Below are positions 16,788 to 29,900 of a DNA stretch of 64,000 nt, one piece after another (the stretch's first letter is position 1; every line of letters starts with the position of its first letter). This DNA is from RUG369 sp050949645 (GTDB lineage Bacteria; Planctomycetota; Planctomycetia; Pirellulales; Thermoguttaceae). The notes beneath the pieces are model-generated. The model ran no database searches, was not told the origin of the DNA, and worked only from the letters and a program-made list of their open reading frames with translations. The stretch covers positions 3,181,446 through 3,245,445 of the forward strand of contig JBMNGC010000001.1 in NCBI GenBank assembly GCA_050949645.1. The letters run 5' to 3'. The position numbers were made by a program, and so were the translations under genes.

Positions 16788-19700
16788 TTGCATCGGCAGA
16801 TAGGAAAAGCTGGCGTGTGTTTTTGGATAAAAACGAGGATGGCGAGGTTAGTCGTGGACAAGCGAATCGGACGAAAGGAAGCGCGCGCGCCCATGCGCGT
16901 TTGCCGCGGCGCGTTGACGCTGGCCGTGTTATGCCTCGCGTTGTACGCGCTCATGCTTCCGTCGCAACTTTGGGCGCAGACGTACGGAAATTGGGGCGCG
17001 TACGGAAACGTTCGACCTGAGGAAAAGATACCAGTCTGGATCGTCGACGAAAATGGGTCGTGGCGCGCTCCGTTGCCGAACTGGACCCTCGAAGAAGTGA
17101 TGCGGTTCGCCGACATGGAGAGCGAACCCGAGAGCCCCCCTCCATGGTCGATCCAGAGCCTCGACGCGTCCGGCTCGATGAGCGACGGAATTGCGCGGCT
17201 TCGAATCGAAATTGAGATGAACGTTGCGGACGGAATCGTTCGCGCGCCCCTCGGACTGAGCGAGGGCGTCTATATTCCGTCCCTCGAGGACGAAGAGAGC
17301 GGCGCGGCGCGGCGCGGCGGCTTCAGCTACGAAGGGCCGGGCCTGTGCGTGCTCGACGTCGACCGTAAGACGGGCGAGTACATCGCCATCTTCCAGACAA
17401 CCGAGGCGAACAGGTCTCTCGGGGAGAAGTCGTCCGATGACGCCGCTCCTGGAGCGACCGACCCCGACGAAGTCGCGACGCCGGAGGAATCCTCCGTCGA
17501 GACGTCCGACGACAATGCAGATGAAGAAACCGAGGAGAGCGTCTCTTCTGAGAATCCCGTCGAGACAGACGCAGACGCGGACTCGAGTTCCGCAGACGAG
17601 CCTGAAGGGTCGACGAGCGCCGAATCCGCAGCGGAACCGACCGAGGTAAGCGCGACGCTCGAGCCTTCCGAGACGAATGAGCACGTCGCCCAGGAAATCG
17701 CGTCGAGCGAGTCGGGACGATTTCGTCCGAATTTCTATCGCCTCACGCTTGATCTTTCTTTTACGGTCGACACGCCGGGTCAGAGTCTTGCCGAAGCGCG
17801 GTCAGCGCGCGGCGCGACGGACGATTCGGAACATTTTTTCTACGCGACGTTCCCGCCTTCTCTCCATTCGCAGCTCACTCTTGTTATTCCGACCGCCGAC
17901 GTCGAGCTCTTTGCGGTGGAGGGCGCGGCGGCGGACTCGCCGATAACGATGAGCGAGTCGACGTCGGAGCTTAAATTGCGCGGCCTCGGGCGCGGCGGCG
18001 AGCGCGTGGAGTTCGGATGGCGGCGAGATTTGCGGCGCCTTCAGGACTCGAGGGAGGAAGAGCGCGTCGTCTATCAGGTTGAGGACGCGTTAATCGTCGC
18101 AGAACTCGACGCTCGCGGAACGATGTACGACGCGACGATTCCGATCCGCGCTTTCGGCGGCGAAAGCGACGTCTTCTACGTCGACCTGCCGATGGACGCA
18201 ACGCTTACGCCGGACAGCGTCGCGGCGATCGGCGCGAATGGCAATCCCTACGGGGTCGTTAGCGCGCGCGTCGTCGAAGAGGAGCCGAGCGACGACCATG
18301 GTCGCGAGGAGCCGAGAAAGTCGGTTGAAATCCGGCTCGCGCAGAAGACCTCGTCGCTGACGTTGCGACTTAAGGCGCTCGCGCTCGCGTCAAGCGCGGA
18401 CTCGGGCGACGGCGGCGCGCCGAACGACAGGACCGCGCCGCGTCATCTCGGCGGCTTTAGCGTCCGCGACGCGCAGAAGCAGTTCGGTCAGATGCGGATC
18501 CTCAAGTCCCAGGATTACGACTTTAACGTGACGCCCTCCTACGGCGTGTCAAGCGCGCTTGAAAATCCGATCGAGGACGGCGCGGAGGTCTACACGTTCT
18601 TTTCCCAGCCCTTCCTTATGACGGCGGAAGGCTATCGCCGCGAAACGGTCGTCGGGGTGCGCCCTGAATATCTCATGACGGTCGGTAGCGACGAGCTGCG
18701 CCTGAGAGCGCGATTCGCCTATTCGGTCTACGGCTCAAAGATTCGCGAGATGCGACTGCGCCTTAACGGCTGGATCTTATCGCAGGTTTATGATTCGGAG
18801 GACACGATTAATCAAGAAGGGATCGTTCCGTCTAACGATCGAGGCGAAACCGTCTTCCCATTGGCGACCCCGTCGGACGGCGAGTTCCAGCTTGAGCTCG
18901 AGTTCGTTCGCGACGTCTCGTCCGAGTCGCCCGACGTCGTCGAGACGGATCCGCGCGTCGTGGAGCGTCGCGAGTGCTCCGTGTCGCTTCCGATCCCCCT
19001 TTCGGCGCGCGTTGAGCCCGCGTCCGTCGTTATACTCCCAGAAAATGCGATTGAGATCACTCCGCGCGACGACGAGATCGTCGGTTTAACTCGCAAGACG
19101 TCGCGTCCCTTTTCGCTGAATCTTGAACTGCCCCCCGACGCGCGGCAGAACCCTATTTTCTATCAAACGCGACTCGGCGGCGCGTCGGAATCGGACCCGC
19201 TCTTTGTCGCGGACATTAAACGGCTCGAGCAGGACGTTCGCGTCAAGGTGAGGACGGAGGCGACGATCTCCGAGCAAGGCGTTTTCCACGTCAACGAGAC
19301 GCTTGAATATCGAATCGAGCGCGAGCCGCTCGACACGTTTGAATTCGAGGCGTCCGCGCCGTTCCTCGCCTCGCTACAGAATCGCGGCGTCAAATGTTTT
19401 GTCGACGGTCGTCAGCAGGAACTGATCTTTGATCAGCCTACTGCGCCCTCGACGACCGCAGCGACGACCGATGAAGAAGACGGCGAGTCGGAAGAAAAAC
19501 GCGAAGATCAGCCGACGGCCGGCAAGACTTCCAGCTGTCGCGTCGTCGTCGATTCCCCGCGCATCGGGGATTGCGTCGTGACGTTTCAATACGATCTCAA
19601 TCCTATTGCGGCGGGCGAGAATTACACGAACTGGATCCGCGTCTATCTCATTCAGCCGCACTCGAGTATGAAGACGCTGAGCTCTGTTTCAAACGAACTG

Positions 19701-20885
19701 ACGCTTAGCGCGCCGGTCGGACTCGGCCTGCGTTATTCGCAGCCGACGCGCACTTCGCGACGCACGAGCGCGGGGGACGATGTTGCGGATTTCCAGACCT
19801 CCTGGGAATCGGGAAAACGCGTTTTTTCGAACGACGGAAAGTCGGAGCTCGTGCATTGCGCCTCGACGACGCCAGAGTTTTCGGCGCTCTTTAGCGCGTC
19901 GCGTGATTCGAGGAGGAGTAGCGCGACGATCGTCGACCGCGCGTGGATCCAATCCTGGTTTTCCGGAACCTCACGCGTCGACCGCGTCGTGTGGAAGATG
20001 CAATGCGACCGCGACCATATCGAGATCAGACTTCCGGACGGATGCCGGCCTGACCAGGTCGCCGTTTCGGTCGACGGAGATCGTCTCCCGGTCGGCGGCG
20101 ACGCGCGCCGTAGTTTGCTCTTCCGTAGCAACAACAACACGGCGCGGATCCCGATCGATCCTCAGCGTCAGCGCAAAGAGGTCGTGATCGAGGTCGATTA
20201 CGTGGTAGCAGACACGACCGGCGCGAGCGGACGACAGACGGTCGAATTTCCAAACTTTGTCATTGATTCCGTATGGATTCGACGCGTCTATTGGCAGACG
20301 ATCTTCAATCGTAATCAGCTGATGGTCGTCGACCCTCACGACTGGACGACAGAATTCATCGCGCGTCGCGGCGTTGGCTTCGGGGCGCTCTTCTACCGTC
20401 GCGTTCCGACGATGACGCAGGACGAGCTCTGCGACTGGATCGGGATCAACCGTCGCGTTCCGATCCCACAGGAAGCGAACGTTTACCTTTACAGCCGGTT
20501 CTTCCAGTCGACGTCGTCAGCGAGCGACGACTCGACGTCCACGACGACTCCGCCGACCGTTCAGACGCTTCCTAACGCGCTCTTCTACGTTGCGAACAAC
20601 GCGTTTCTCGTCTTTTTCGGGAGCGGGATCACGCTTGCGCTCGGACTCGCGCTCATCTACCTCCGCGCTATGACGGCTCGGCAGGCGGCGCTCACGCGCT
20701 GGACGCTGCTCGTTCTTTGCGGAATTGCGCTGATCACGGCGTCGTTGCGGCCGTTGCTCGCGCTCCTTTTCCTGCAAACGACGACGATTGGCGCGCTCCT
20801 CACGCTTGTGGCGGTCGCGCTTTCATCCTGGTTCGGACGCGGCGCGCGCCGCGTCTCGCCAAAAGAATCTAGCGAGAGCGGCTAA
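16788..20885 (+). CDS. Large exported, membrane-anchored protein of unknown function
   Basis: A 1,365-residue protein I do not recognise. A hydrophobic signal segment (LTLAVLCLALYALMLP) follows a basic N-terminus of about 40 residues. The body is largely beta-rich, with Glu/Ser/Thr/Asp-rich inserts near residues 210-310 and 880-910. The last 130 residues hold about three membrane helices (ALFYVANNAFLVFFGSG and later hydrophobic stretches). So most of the chain should face the periplasm and be held by the C-terminus. A TTG at 16788 five bases after GGAG fits initiation best; ATG at 16839 or 16893 are alternatives. It is followed after 21 bases by the 3,001-residue gene of similar layout, so the two are probably one operon. 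Confidence 0.7.
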   Translation: MHRQIGKAGVCFWIKTRMARLVVDKRIGRKEARAPMRVCRGALTLAVLCLALYALMLPSQLWAQTYGNWGAYGNVRPEEKIPVWIVDENGSWRAPLPNWTLEEVMRFADMESEPESPPPWSIQSLDASGSMSDGIARLRIEIEMNVADGIVRAPLGLSEGVYIPSLEDEESGAARRGGFSYEGPGLCVLDVDRKTGEYIAIFQTTEANRSLGEKSSDDAAPGATDPDEVATPEESSVETSDDNADEETEESVSSENPVETDADADSSSADEPEGSTSAESAAEPTEVSATLEPSETNEHVAQEIASSESGRFRPNFYRLTLDLSFTVDTPGQSLAEARSARGATDDSEHFFYATFPPSLHSQLTLVIPTADVELFAVEGAAADSPITMSESTSELKLRGLGRGGERVEFGWRRDLRRLQDSREEERVVYQVEDALIVAELDARGTMYDATIPIRAFGGESDVFYVDLPMDATLTPDSVAAIGANGNPYGVVSARVVEEEPSDDHGREEPRKSVEIRLAQKTSSLTLRLKALALASSADSGDGGAPNDRTAPRHLGGFSVRDAQKQFGQMRILKSQDYDFNVTPSYGVSSALENPIEDGAEVYTFFSQPFLMTAEGYRRETVVGVRPEYLMTVGSDELRLRARFAYSVYGSKIREMRLRLNGWILSQVYDSEDTINQEGIVPSNDRGETVFPLATPSDGEFQLELEFVRDVSSESPDVVETDPRVVERRECSVSLPIPLSARVEPASVVILPENAIEITPRDDEIVGLTRKTSRPFSLNLELPPDARQNPIFYQTRLGGASESDPLFVADIKRLEQDVRVKVRTEATISEQGVFHVNETLEYRIEREPLDTFEFEASAPFLASLQNRGVKCFVDGRQQELIFDQPTAPSTTAATTDEEDGESEEKREDQPTAGKTSSCRVVVDSPRIGDCVVTFQYDLNPIAAGENYTNWIRVYLIQPHSSMKTLSSVSNELTLSAPVGLGLRYSQPTRTSRRTSAGDDVADFQTSWESGKRVFSNDGKSELVHCASTTPEFSALFSASRDSRRSSATIVDRAWIQSWFSGTSRVDRVVWKMQCDRDHIEIRLPDGCRPDQVAVSVDGDRLPVGGDARRSLLFRSNNNTARIPIDPQRQRKEVVIEVDYVVADTTGASGRQTVEFPNFVIDSVWIRRVYWQTIFNRNQLMVVDPHDWTTEFIARRGVGFGALFYRRVPTMTQDELCDWIGINRRVPIPQEANVYLYSRFFQSTSSASDDSTSTTTPPTVQTLPNALFYVANNAFLVFFGSGITLALGLALIYLRAMTARQAALTRWTLLVLCGIALITASLRPLLALLFLQTTTIGALLTLVAVALSSWFGRGARRVSPKESSESG

Positions 20886-20906
20886 CGCGAGCTTGCCGGC
20901 GCGACG

Positions 20907-23900
20907 ATGAGATTGAAGTCGGAGAGATTCCTCAACACGTATTACCTGTTATTACGCCTTGCCGCCGACGCGCCTGGGCGGGACTTTAGAATGACAACGT
21001 CGAATTTTACGAAACGTTTCCTTTGCGCTTTATGCGTCGTACTCGCGACGGCAAACGCAGCGTTCCTGTTCGGTCAGGAACAGCGGTCGCGTTTCGTCGA
21101 TCCGTCGTCGCCATCGGGCGTCGTGACGCGAACCGGAACCGACGCGTCGGCGCCGAACTCTTCCGTCGTCGTCGGCTCGGCAGGCGCTGGCGTTTCCTCA
21201 ACGACGCCGCCTACCGCGAACGACGCGGTCTCGGGCTCTTCCGCGACCCCGAACGTAAACGGCGCGTCGACGACGAGCGCGTCGCCCGCGTCGACCCTTC
21301 CTTCGTCGGAGCAGGACGCCGAGGAGCCCCTCGCCGAACGTAGCGCGCAGGAGGAGCAGCGACCGTTTCCAGGATATAGGTATTGGATGGCGCCCGATTC
21401 GTCGATCGATCGTTGGCCTTGGGGTACGCGTAAATATCTTCCGATTTCGTCGACCGATTTTGACGATTGGCTCGCCATAACGCAGCGTCGAGCGCTGCTG
21501 CAAGATTATATCGACGGTCTTCGATTTCCCGGGGTCGTTTCGACGCTGCGCCTCTCCGCGACGCTCGTGGACGACGCGCTTGTCGGCGACGCTGCGCTCG
21601 AGACCCTCGCGTTTCCGATCGACGAAAGCGACGGCGCGTCCTTTACGACTCCGCCGCTCGCGTCCTTCTCCGTCGCCGCGAGCTATCCGGACTCCGATTC
21701 TCGAACGCTTGTTGAAGAGTTTGCGACCTACCCCGACGGGGGATTCTATCTTCCGGACGTCGAAGAAAAAACAAGGCGTTTCGAGTGGTCGAAGCGCGGT
21801 ACGGTCGAGGCGCCGGGCGAGCTTGGCTATGAATTCGATTTCCAGTCCATTCTTCGCGCCGAAATGACGATCGAAACGTCGTCGACCGACCTCGTTATGG
21901 CGACCGGCGGCGTCGTGCTGCCGATCGCGTCGGACGACGAACGCGACGTCAGGACATGGCGCGTATGCTTCCGCGGTCGCTCCCACGCGAAGCTTACGAT
22001 TATCCGCGAAACGAGCGAAATGGACGGCGAGTCGCCCGTCCGCGCGATCGGATACCGTCAAGAGACGTCCTATCGCATCTCTCTTTCAGGGATCGAAGTT
22101 TCGTCGCGTTTTGAATTTGAGCGCGCGCCCTCCGACTTCGCTGAAACGACGATAACGCTTGATCCGAGGCTCGAATTCCTGACGCTTGAGTGGGGAACGA
22201 CTCCGATGCGTCCGATCTCGGTAACGCGCGACGCGGACGGCAAGACGCGCGTTCGGACGCGCATTCCAGCGACGATCGTCGGCGAGACGCCGAACGTGCT
22301 GCGCGTGACGGCGTTTCGCAACATGTGGTTTGGCAGTTCGACGCTCCCGACGATCCAGCTTGAATCGTCGACTCTCGCGTGGTATGAAACGCTCCTGAGG
22401 CTCGTGATCGCCTCGCCGCTGACCGTTTCGTCGATCGAGCCGATCAACGCCGTTCAGGCGCGCGACGTCAACCGTTCTCGCGCGGAAGGCGCCAGTTATC
22501 TGACCTTCAAGCTTTTTGAGCCCGGCGGCGCCGTTCGATTCACGCTCCGTCACATGGTCTCTCCGCCGTCCTTCGACAGCGCGACGGACTGTTATTTTGC
22601 CGCCAACGAAATCTCCGCTAAAACGACGCTTTTCCTGAACTTCGACGGCGTCGCGCGTAATTCCGTTACGATCCCGCTTTCGCCGGGTTGGGACGTCGAC
22701 TCGGTTCAGGCGGCGACGCCAGATTCCGTCTCATGGTCTCGCGAACTTGTCGACGTCGACCGCCGAACGCTGCGTCTTTCCTTCAAGACTCCGCCGCCGC
22801 AGGACCAACCGACGCGCGTGACGATCGCGGCGCAGTACGTCGCGCCCATTGAGGAACGCACTCCGGTCGACCGACTTTGTCCACTTGAACTCCAGACCAG
22901 TCTTGTCGGCGCCCACGCTCTTTCCGTTCGATCCGACGCTTCGTCGCAGATACGCTACACGACGAGCGCCGGCGCGCCCCTTGCGCCGGTCGAGACGTCG
23001 CCGCGCTTCGTCTTCGGGGAATCGCTTCTCCGCGAAGCGACGCCCCTTGCGCCCGGCGGCGTGCGACTATGGCTCGGCGACCAGACGGTCGACGCGTTCG
23101 CGTCCCTGGAAAACGTTCGTTCCAGCTATTCGGTCGAGCTTTCATGTTGCTGCGAGCTTGGCGAGGAAAAATTCAAGGAATCGTGGCGACTCCACTGCAT
23201 CCCATCCTCTGGCATGCGAGTCGACGAGATCGTCTTCTTTGCGAACCCTTCGATCGAGGTCGAGGATTCTCCGCAGGGTCGCTCTAGCGGTCAGAAGTGG
23301 ACCTGGTCGACGGCGGTCGAGCCTGATCGATTTTTCGAGGCGACGAAGCTTTCGCGGGAAGAGGCGGCCGCGCTCCATGCGCCGGACGGCTGCGACGCGT
23401 ACGAGATCCGCCTTGGCACCTCGCGAAGCATGCCTTTCGACCTCAACGTCTTCTGCGAAGTTCCCGCGACGTCCAGAATCCAAGCGCCCCTTATTTTCTT
23501 TCCTGATTCGGCGGTTCAGACGGTCGAGGTCGTCGTCGACGCGAGTCCTGAAACACGCGTTAAGACGGAAGGACGCGGCATCGCTGAGTCGACCGTTCCG
23601 ACGTCGGGCGCGAGCGATCCGAGGTTCCTGCGCAAGGCGTTTCGATATGATCCGACGGCGGTCTTCGGCGCGAGCGCGGAATTAGAGCGACTTGTCGCCG
23701 CGCGCGAGGACCTTGATCCGAGTGAAACGGAAGACGGCGAGACCGTCGATTCCGGCGCGGCGCGAACGTCGAGTCCTGGCGCTCTCGTTGCGCCGCGACT
23801 CGAACTCATCAACGTCCGGCGGCCCCACGAACGCAATGAAGAAGAGACGTTTCTCAGCTCGTTGTGCTGGTTTGAGAATTATGACTCCTATTACCAGACG

Positions 23901-26900
23901 AACGGAATTCATCGCCACTGCGCGACGTTCTACATCGAGAACCGCGGTCGCGATTCGATCAGAATTCTACTGACGCTCCCCCCCAACAACGACGAGAAAG
24001 CGAGCGATTTCGACGAGGATTGGTATCTCCCCGATTCGCTCCGCGACGAAGCGAACGCGAATCGCGACGTATTCTTTACGGGGGCGCTCGCCGGTTATGA
24101 GAGCTGGCAATACGTCGGTCACGGCGACGTCTTCGATTCCATCGACGCGGTTTGGGCGGACGGCGAGCGTACTTCCTGGACCCTTTGGCGTTATTCAACG
24201 AAGGAGGACGAGCCGCGGCGTTACGTTCTTGACGTACGGCTTTTCGCGAAAAAGCGATACACGCGCGTCGAGCTCGATTATTGCGAACGTTCGAAGGGAC
24301 GTTTGGGGGGTAGTCGTCGCGTGAAGCCGATTGAAATCAGTTGCGACGCTCCGGTCCTCTCCGGCGTCTGGAACGCTTGGTTCCCGCCTCATTTCCAGAC
24401 TCGGCGTCCCTACTTCCTCGAAAACGAGGAGGGCGTCGGGATCGGACGCTGGTTCTATGCGGTCGCCGATTCGCTCTTCTTAGCGCGTCGCGATCGTGAA
24501 GAATTCGAGGAAATCGCGCGTCGCGTCGCGTCGCGACTCGGCGACGAATTTGCGCTGCGACTCGCGATCAGCGAAGCGCGTCGCGCCGATTCCCGAAAAT
24601 TACAACGCGAAAAAGCGTCGGAAAACTCTGAGAATAACGCGCTGGAGCAGGGCGCTCAGACGACGGTCAACCCGACGTCGGCTCGCCAGAACGGTTCCGC
24701 TCCGAAGTCTGAAAATCTTGAGCTCGACGCTCTGCGCCTCGACGCGCCAACCTGGGGTGACGTCTTCGGTTCGCCGTCAATGGTCTCGACTCTCTTTGCG
24801 CCGGGTTCCGAGGAGGACGCCAAGGATTTGAAAGAATTGGACGAGAGCGAAGAGTTCGTCGTCGATTCCGCGTTCGGCAAACTCGAGGGCGTTCGCCGTC
24901 CGATCAAGTTGTTCCTCGATCGGTACGCGCTCGTCACCGTCGGCGTTTCTCCCGATCAGCCGCTTCCGACCGTCGAGGAGCGCAATCCGATCGAACGCGC
25001 TAACCGACTCCTGGAGGTCGCTGGGATGAAATTATTGCTCGTAACGCCTGAACTCGCGCTTGTCACGACGAGCGAGGCGCTCTCGCGTCAATACAGCGAC
25101 GAATTTATCTCGCCGCTCATTCCCTCGATCTGCTCGCCTTCCTCGCGAAGCGCCGCTCGACGCATCCGCGACGATATCCTCAACCCGCACTCGCGACGCT
25201 ACATTGAGCCCGCCCTCTGGCGAGGACTTGTCGAGTCGACGAGCCCATGGACCGCGACCGGCTTTGACGCGTCCGACGGCTCGGCCGTGCGCGGCTGGAG
25301 CTTTACGTCGATTCCGCTCGATCGCGCGGGCGAGGGGGTCTATATTGTCAATCGATATATGCTCGTTGGGCTCGAATTTTTTGGATTTATCGCGTTTCTC
25401 GTCGTCTTTTGGCGACACTCGCTCATGAAACCGCGATTCCTCATCGCGACGATAGGAATCTGTCTCGCGCTCCTCTTTCCAGCGCGTTACGAACTCGCGT
25501 CGCTCGTACGAGGGATCTTTTACGCCGCAATTTGTCTCTTCCTCTGCCGTTCTATCCGCGTCTTCGCGCCGGTTCAGAAGAGTAAGAAAGAGGAAGAGCC
25601 CAGCGACGACGAGAGTTTCTCAAGCGAGGGGCGCGTCGACTTTGCGCAATTGTCGCCCGAGGAATATCGCTATATCCAGACCGGCGTCGTCGACCGCCCC
25701 CCCTCCGAACCTTTTACGTCAGTCGAAGGAGATTTTCCCGGACGAGAAGGGCGCGCTTCGACGACCGCGCTCATGGCGCTCGCGGCGATCCTCGTTATTC
25801 TTTTTGCGACGGCGTCCCTCGCGCAATCGCCTAACGGCGCTCCCGTTCCGCCCGTAACTCCAGGAGACCTCGCGACGACGAGCGAACCTTCGGTCGCGCC
25901 CGACGCGCAGGAAGAGGATCCGTATCAGGAGCCGCACCGCGTCTTCGTGCCGATTGACGACGAGCGTCGACATTCCGGGGAATATTACTGGGTTGACACG
26001 GAGTTCTACAAGATTATCCGCTCCGACCTCCGCGATCCTCCTCGCGAGCGCTCGTGGCGCATTGTCGACGCGCTCTATCAAGGGATCGTGAACTATAACA
26101 GCTTCTCTGAAACGACCTCCATCTTCGGTCTTAGAGCGACCTATACCGTCATTTTGGACGAGCCGACCGCAACGCTCGAGCTTCCGGCGGTCCAGCTCGT
26201 CTCCGAAGGGGGCGCGCGTTTCGACAAACAGACGACCACCTTTTCCTACAGCGAAGACGGCTCGAGGATCTTCTTCGACATTCAGTCGGAGCCGGGCGTG
26301 CATACGTTCGAGCTATCCCTCGTTGCTCCGCAGTTTTTCGAGACGACGTCGCGCCTCTCGATTCCTATCATTCCCGTTCCCTCCGCGCGACTTGAGCTCG
26401 ACGTCTCCATTGACGCGCCGTTGCTCGACGCGCCGGGTGCGCTCGGGAGGATAAAACGCTCTCCGCGGCGTTTCAGCGCCGAGCTCGGTCCGATCGATCG
26501 ACTCGTCGTCACGAAGGCCGAGACGTCGGAGCGCTTTCAAAGGGCCGAGGTCGACGTGGAGCAATATTTTCTCATGCGTCCTCGCGCGACCCAGACCGAC
26601 GTTCGCGCAATGTTCCGCTGCCAGACGATCGGCGGCAAGATTCAAGCGCTTGAAATCGAATGCGATCCGGCGTTCTCTTTCTCCGGATACTGTAAATGCG
26701 ACGCGGGCGAAATAGAGAGCGTCGACTCGCCGACGGCGACGAATCCGGCGATGCGCGTCTCCTTTAAAAAGCCGATTTCCGGCGCGTTTACGCTCAATGT
26801 GGACTTTGTCGCGCGGAATTTTTCCGGGGTAGGGCGGTTGCCGATTCCTCGCGTTTCAACTCGCGACGCGCGCATCTTAAAGAACTGGCTCGCGATTGCG

Positions 26901-29900
26901 CCCGAGGCGGGAGTCGAATGTTTCTCGGCGCCGAGCGAGGCCGGACTTGCGACGGCGTTCCAGGCCGCGTGGGGGCCCCTTGAATCGAAGATCGTCGCGG
27001 CGTACGATCTCCAAACGATCGACCGATCCGCGCTCGTCGACGTGAGACTTGCGCGTACCGAAGCGCTGACGACTGAAACGACGACCTGCGTCTTCATGCC
27101 CGCCTTTACGGAACTCACCTACAACGCGGCGCTCGAGACGGATTCTGACGTCTTCCGGCTCCAGATCGACGTTCCCAAACCCTTTGTCGTCGATTCCGTC
27201 GCGGTGACGGACGAGAACGGCGCGGGCGTTTCTGGGATAACGCAAACGCTTGCTGAAGACGGACTTTGTCTCGATTTTGAGACGCCCCTTCGCGGCAAGC
27301 GCCTGATTTCCGTCGTCGGCCGAACGCGGCGCGTGATCGGTCGCGACGCGCCTTTCCCGATTCTGGCGATTCGCGATACGTCGCGACAGCGTCGGTTCGT
27401 TCGCGTCTTCTGCGCGCCCAACGTCGACCTTGATTGGAAAACCTTCCCTCCGAACTGGATCGCCGTCGCGTCGGACGACCTTGCGAACGTTGAGGACGTC
27501 CCCGTCGACGCGCCTCAGGACGTGAGCTATGTCGAATGTTATGAAATTCGCGAGCTCGTCGGTCGCGACGACGCGTCTACCTCTCAGAGCGCCGATTCGG
27601 AGCAGGGGACGCTCGCGACTGCGAACGACGAGGTCTCGGAAAACGTCGCGACGCCTCCCGAGCCGGTTGTCGCCGTGCGTATCAACGTGCCGACGATCGA
27701 GGGCCTTGAACGTATTTTCCTGTATCCTTCGAGTTCGCCCGTCTCTCGCGCGCAGAGCGGCGAACTCTGGACGGCCGCCTATCAGTTTCGGTTTAAAGTG
27801 ACGAAAGGTCGCCTCGATCGGCTCTATGTGACCGCCGACGATTCCTTCGCGCTCGAACCGCTGCCTTCCAACTCGATCTTTACGGCGACCGAAACGACGA
27901 CCTCGTCGGGAGTCAAAGCGATCCTCTTCGAGCCGCGCCATGCGTTGGAGGAAGACGACCGCGAAGTCGAACTCCTCTTTACCGCTAGCTTTAAGAACGA
28001 TCCGTCTGGCGCGCGTCTGCCTCGATTCCGCGCGACGCAGTCGTCGCTCTATGAGAACCTTTCCGAGGTCGAACGCGTTGCGTTCCTGCCGACCTTTTAC
28101 GCTGGCTCCCCGATCATGTGGACGACTCGCGACCTTCGCGTCGAGGAGGATCCGATCCTTGAGCGCGACCGTGAGCGCCATGAGCTCCTCAAAGGAATGA
28201 ATCGCGGTTCGCGCGCGATGGCGATTAGCGGGGCGTCGAGCGCGGACGCCGATTTTGTCGGCGCGACGACTCCCTTTCCTGCCGTCGTCGAGCTCGCGCA
28301 GCGGAACGTCAGTCTTGTTTTCGAAAAATATGCGCGCGGCGAAGACGCGTTCGCAAAGCTCGCTTCTCAAAGGGATAGCCTCAAGGTCGAGCTCGCTCGA
28401 TATTCCTTCTTCGTTAATGAACGTCGCGAAATCTTTGGCGGCGCGATCTTTATGATCGAACCGGGCGCGAACGACAGTTGCATCGTCGCGGCGCCCCCTG
28501 GCTATCACATTCTTGAAGCGCGCGTTAATGGCGCGAGAATGCTCGTCGAGCGCGCGCCGGACCACGACCCGGCGGAAGAAGCGGAAGACGAGGACGCCGA
28601 CGCCAACGAAGCGGATAACGCCAACGACGCGGACGATTCTTATGAGTTCGACGCCTCCGACGCCCCTGAACGGGACGGCGAGACTCGATGGCTCGTCGAG
28701 CTCGGCGCAACTCCTTATGTGAAACGATTGGAGATCGCCTTCCAAGCGTCGGGCGCCGCTTCCGCGACCTCGACGCTCTTCAAGACGTTGCGTCGGCAGG
28801 GCGAGCGGTTCAGTCTCGATTTCCTCCGTCTCGAAACGGCGAACTCGGCGCGACGACCGGCGTCAATTGAACGTACGCTATGGGCTTGCGCGTTTGAGGA
28901 TTTCGATTCGGAGAAGGGCGAAGCGCGATGGATCGTTTCCCAGATTTCTTCCGTCGACGCCGACGCCGACGCGTCTTCCGACTCCGAGATCGTTTCGCGC
29001 GAATGTTTTCCCGCGCTCGTCGACCAGGCGGGCGTCGCGATGCGTCGGGTCGGGCTGGAGGACGCGTTCGCGCTCCTCAACGCTTATGAAGAGGACGCGG
29101 CGACGCTTTCCGGCGCGAGGAGCGACGACCTGGAACGAATGAAGGCGCGGTGGTTCGCGGCATGGCGCGAGGTCGTCGGGGCGACGTCCCCTTACGTCGC
29201 GGATCCGCGCAACAATACGCTGATGCTTCAGAGCGCGTTGGCGCGTTCGATCGTCGTCGTCAACAACGGCGTATTTTTACCCGTCGAAGAGGTCGATTCG
29301 AATTTCCCGGTTCCCGACTGGAGTCCTTCGCGCGTCGGGGAGATCGAGTCGGCTCGAGAGCGTGTTTTCGAATCGTCAGGGCTCGATCCACGCGCACTGC
29401 GCGAGGGGGGCGTCTCGTCGGCGAGCGCGCAAAGTCTTTGGACGCTTCATTCCGGTTCGCGCGCGAAGGCGCTCTTCGGATCGACGAACGCTCGCATCGC
29501 GCAAATTGAAATCGTTGCGAAGCCGAAGACGTTTGATTTTTTAGCGTCTCCTTATGCGGCGGCGGTCTTCCTGCTCATGGCGACGGCGGCGATCCTGCAG
29601 CTCTTTGACCCGGGATATCGCTCAAGACGCCTCGTGACGGTAGCGCACCTCTCCCTGATGTTGATTTGGGCAATCTGCTTCTTCTTCTTTGGATGGACGT
29701 TCGTCGCGCTCGTTGGCGTGTTCATGCTGGGATTCCTGCCCTTCGTCTGGGGCGCCGTCGCGTCGTCTCGACGCGCCCAGCCTGAGAGCGAGACCGTCGT
29801 CTCCAGCGCAGCGGAGGAAGAGGAGGCGCCTTCGGATCACGTTTTCCACTCTGGATCCACGACCAAAAGTCTCGATTATCAGAGCTTTGACGACTCTGAC

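Noticed and set aside
26877..28745. A 622-codon open frame on the minus strand opposite the giant gene
   Set aside because: Arg-rich translation typical of antisense frames in GC-rich DNA; the plus-strand gene is continuous.
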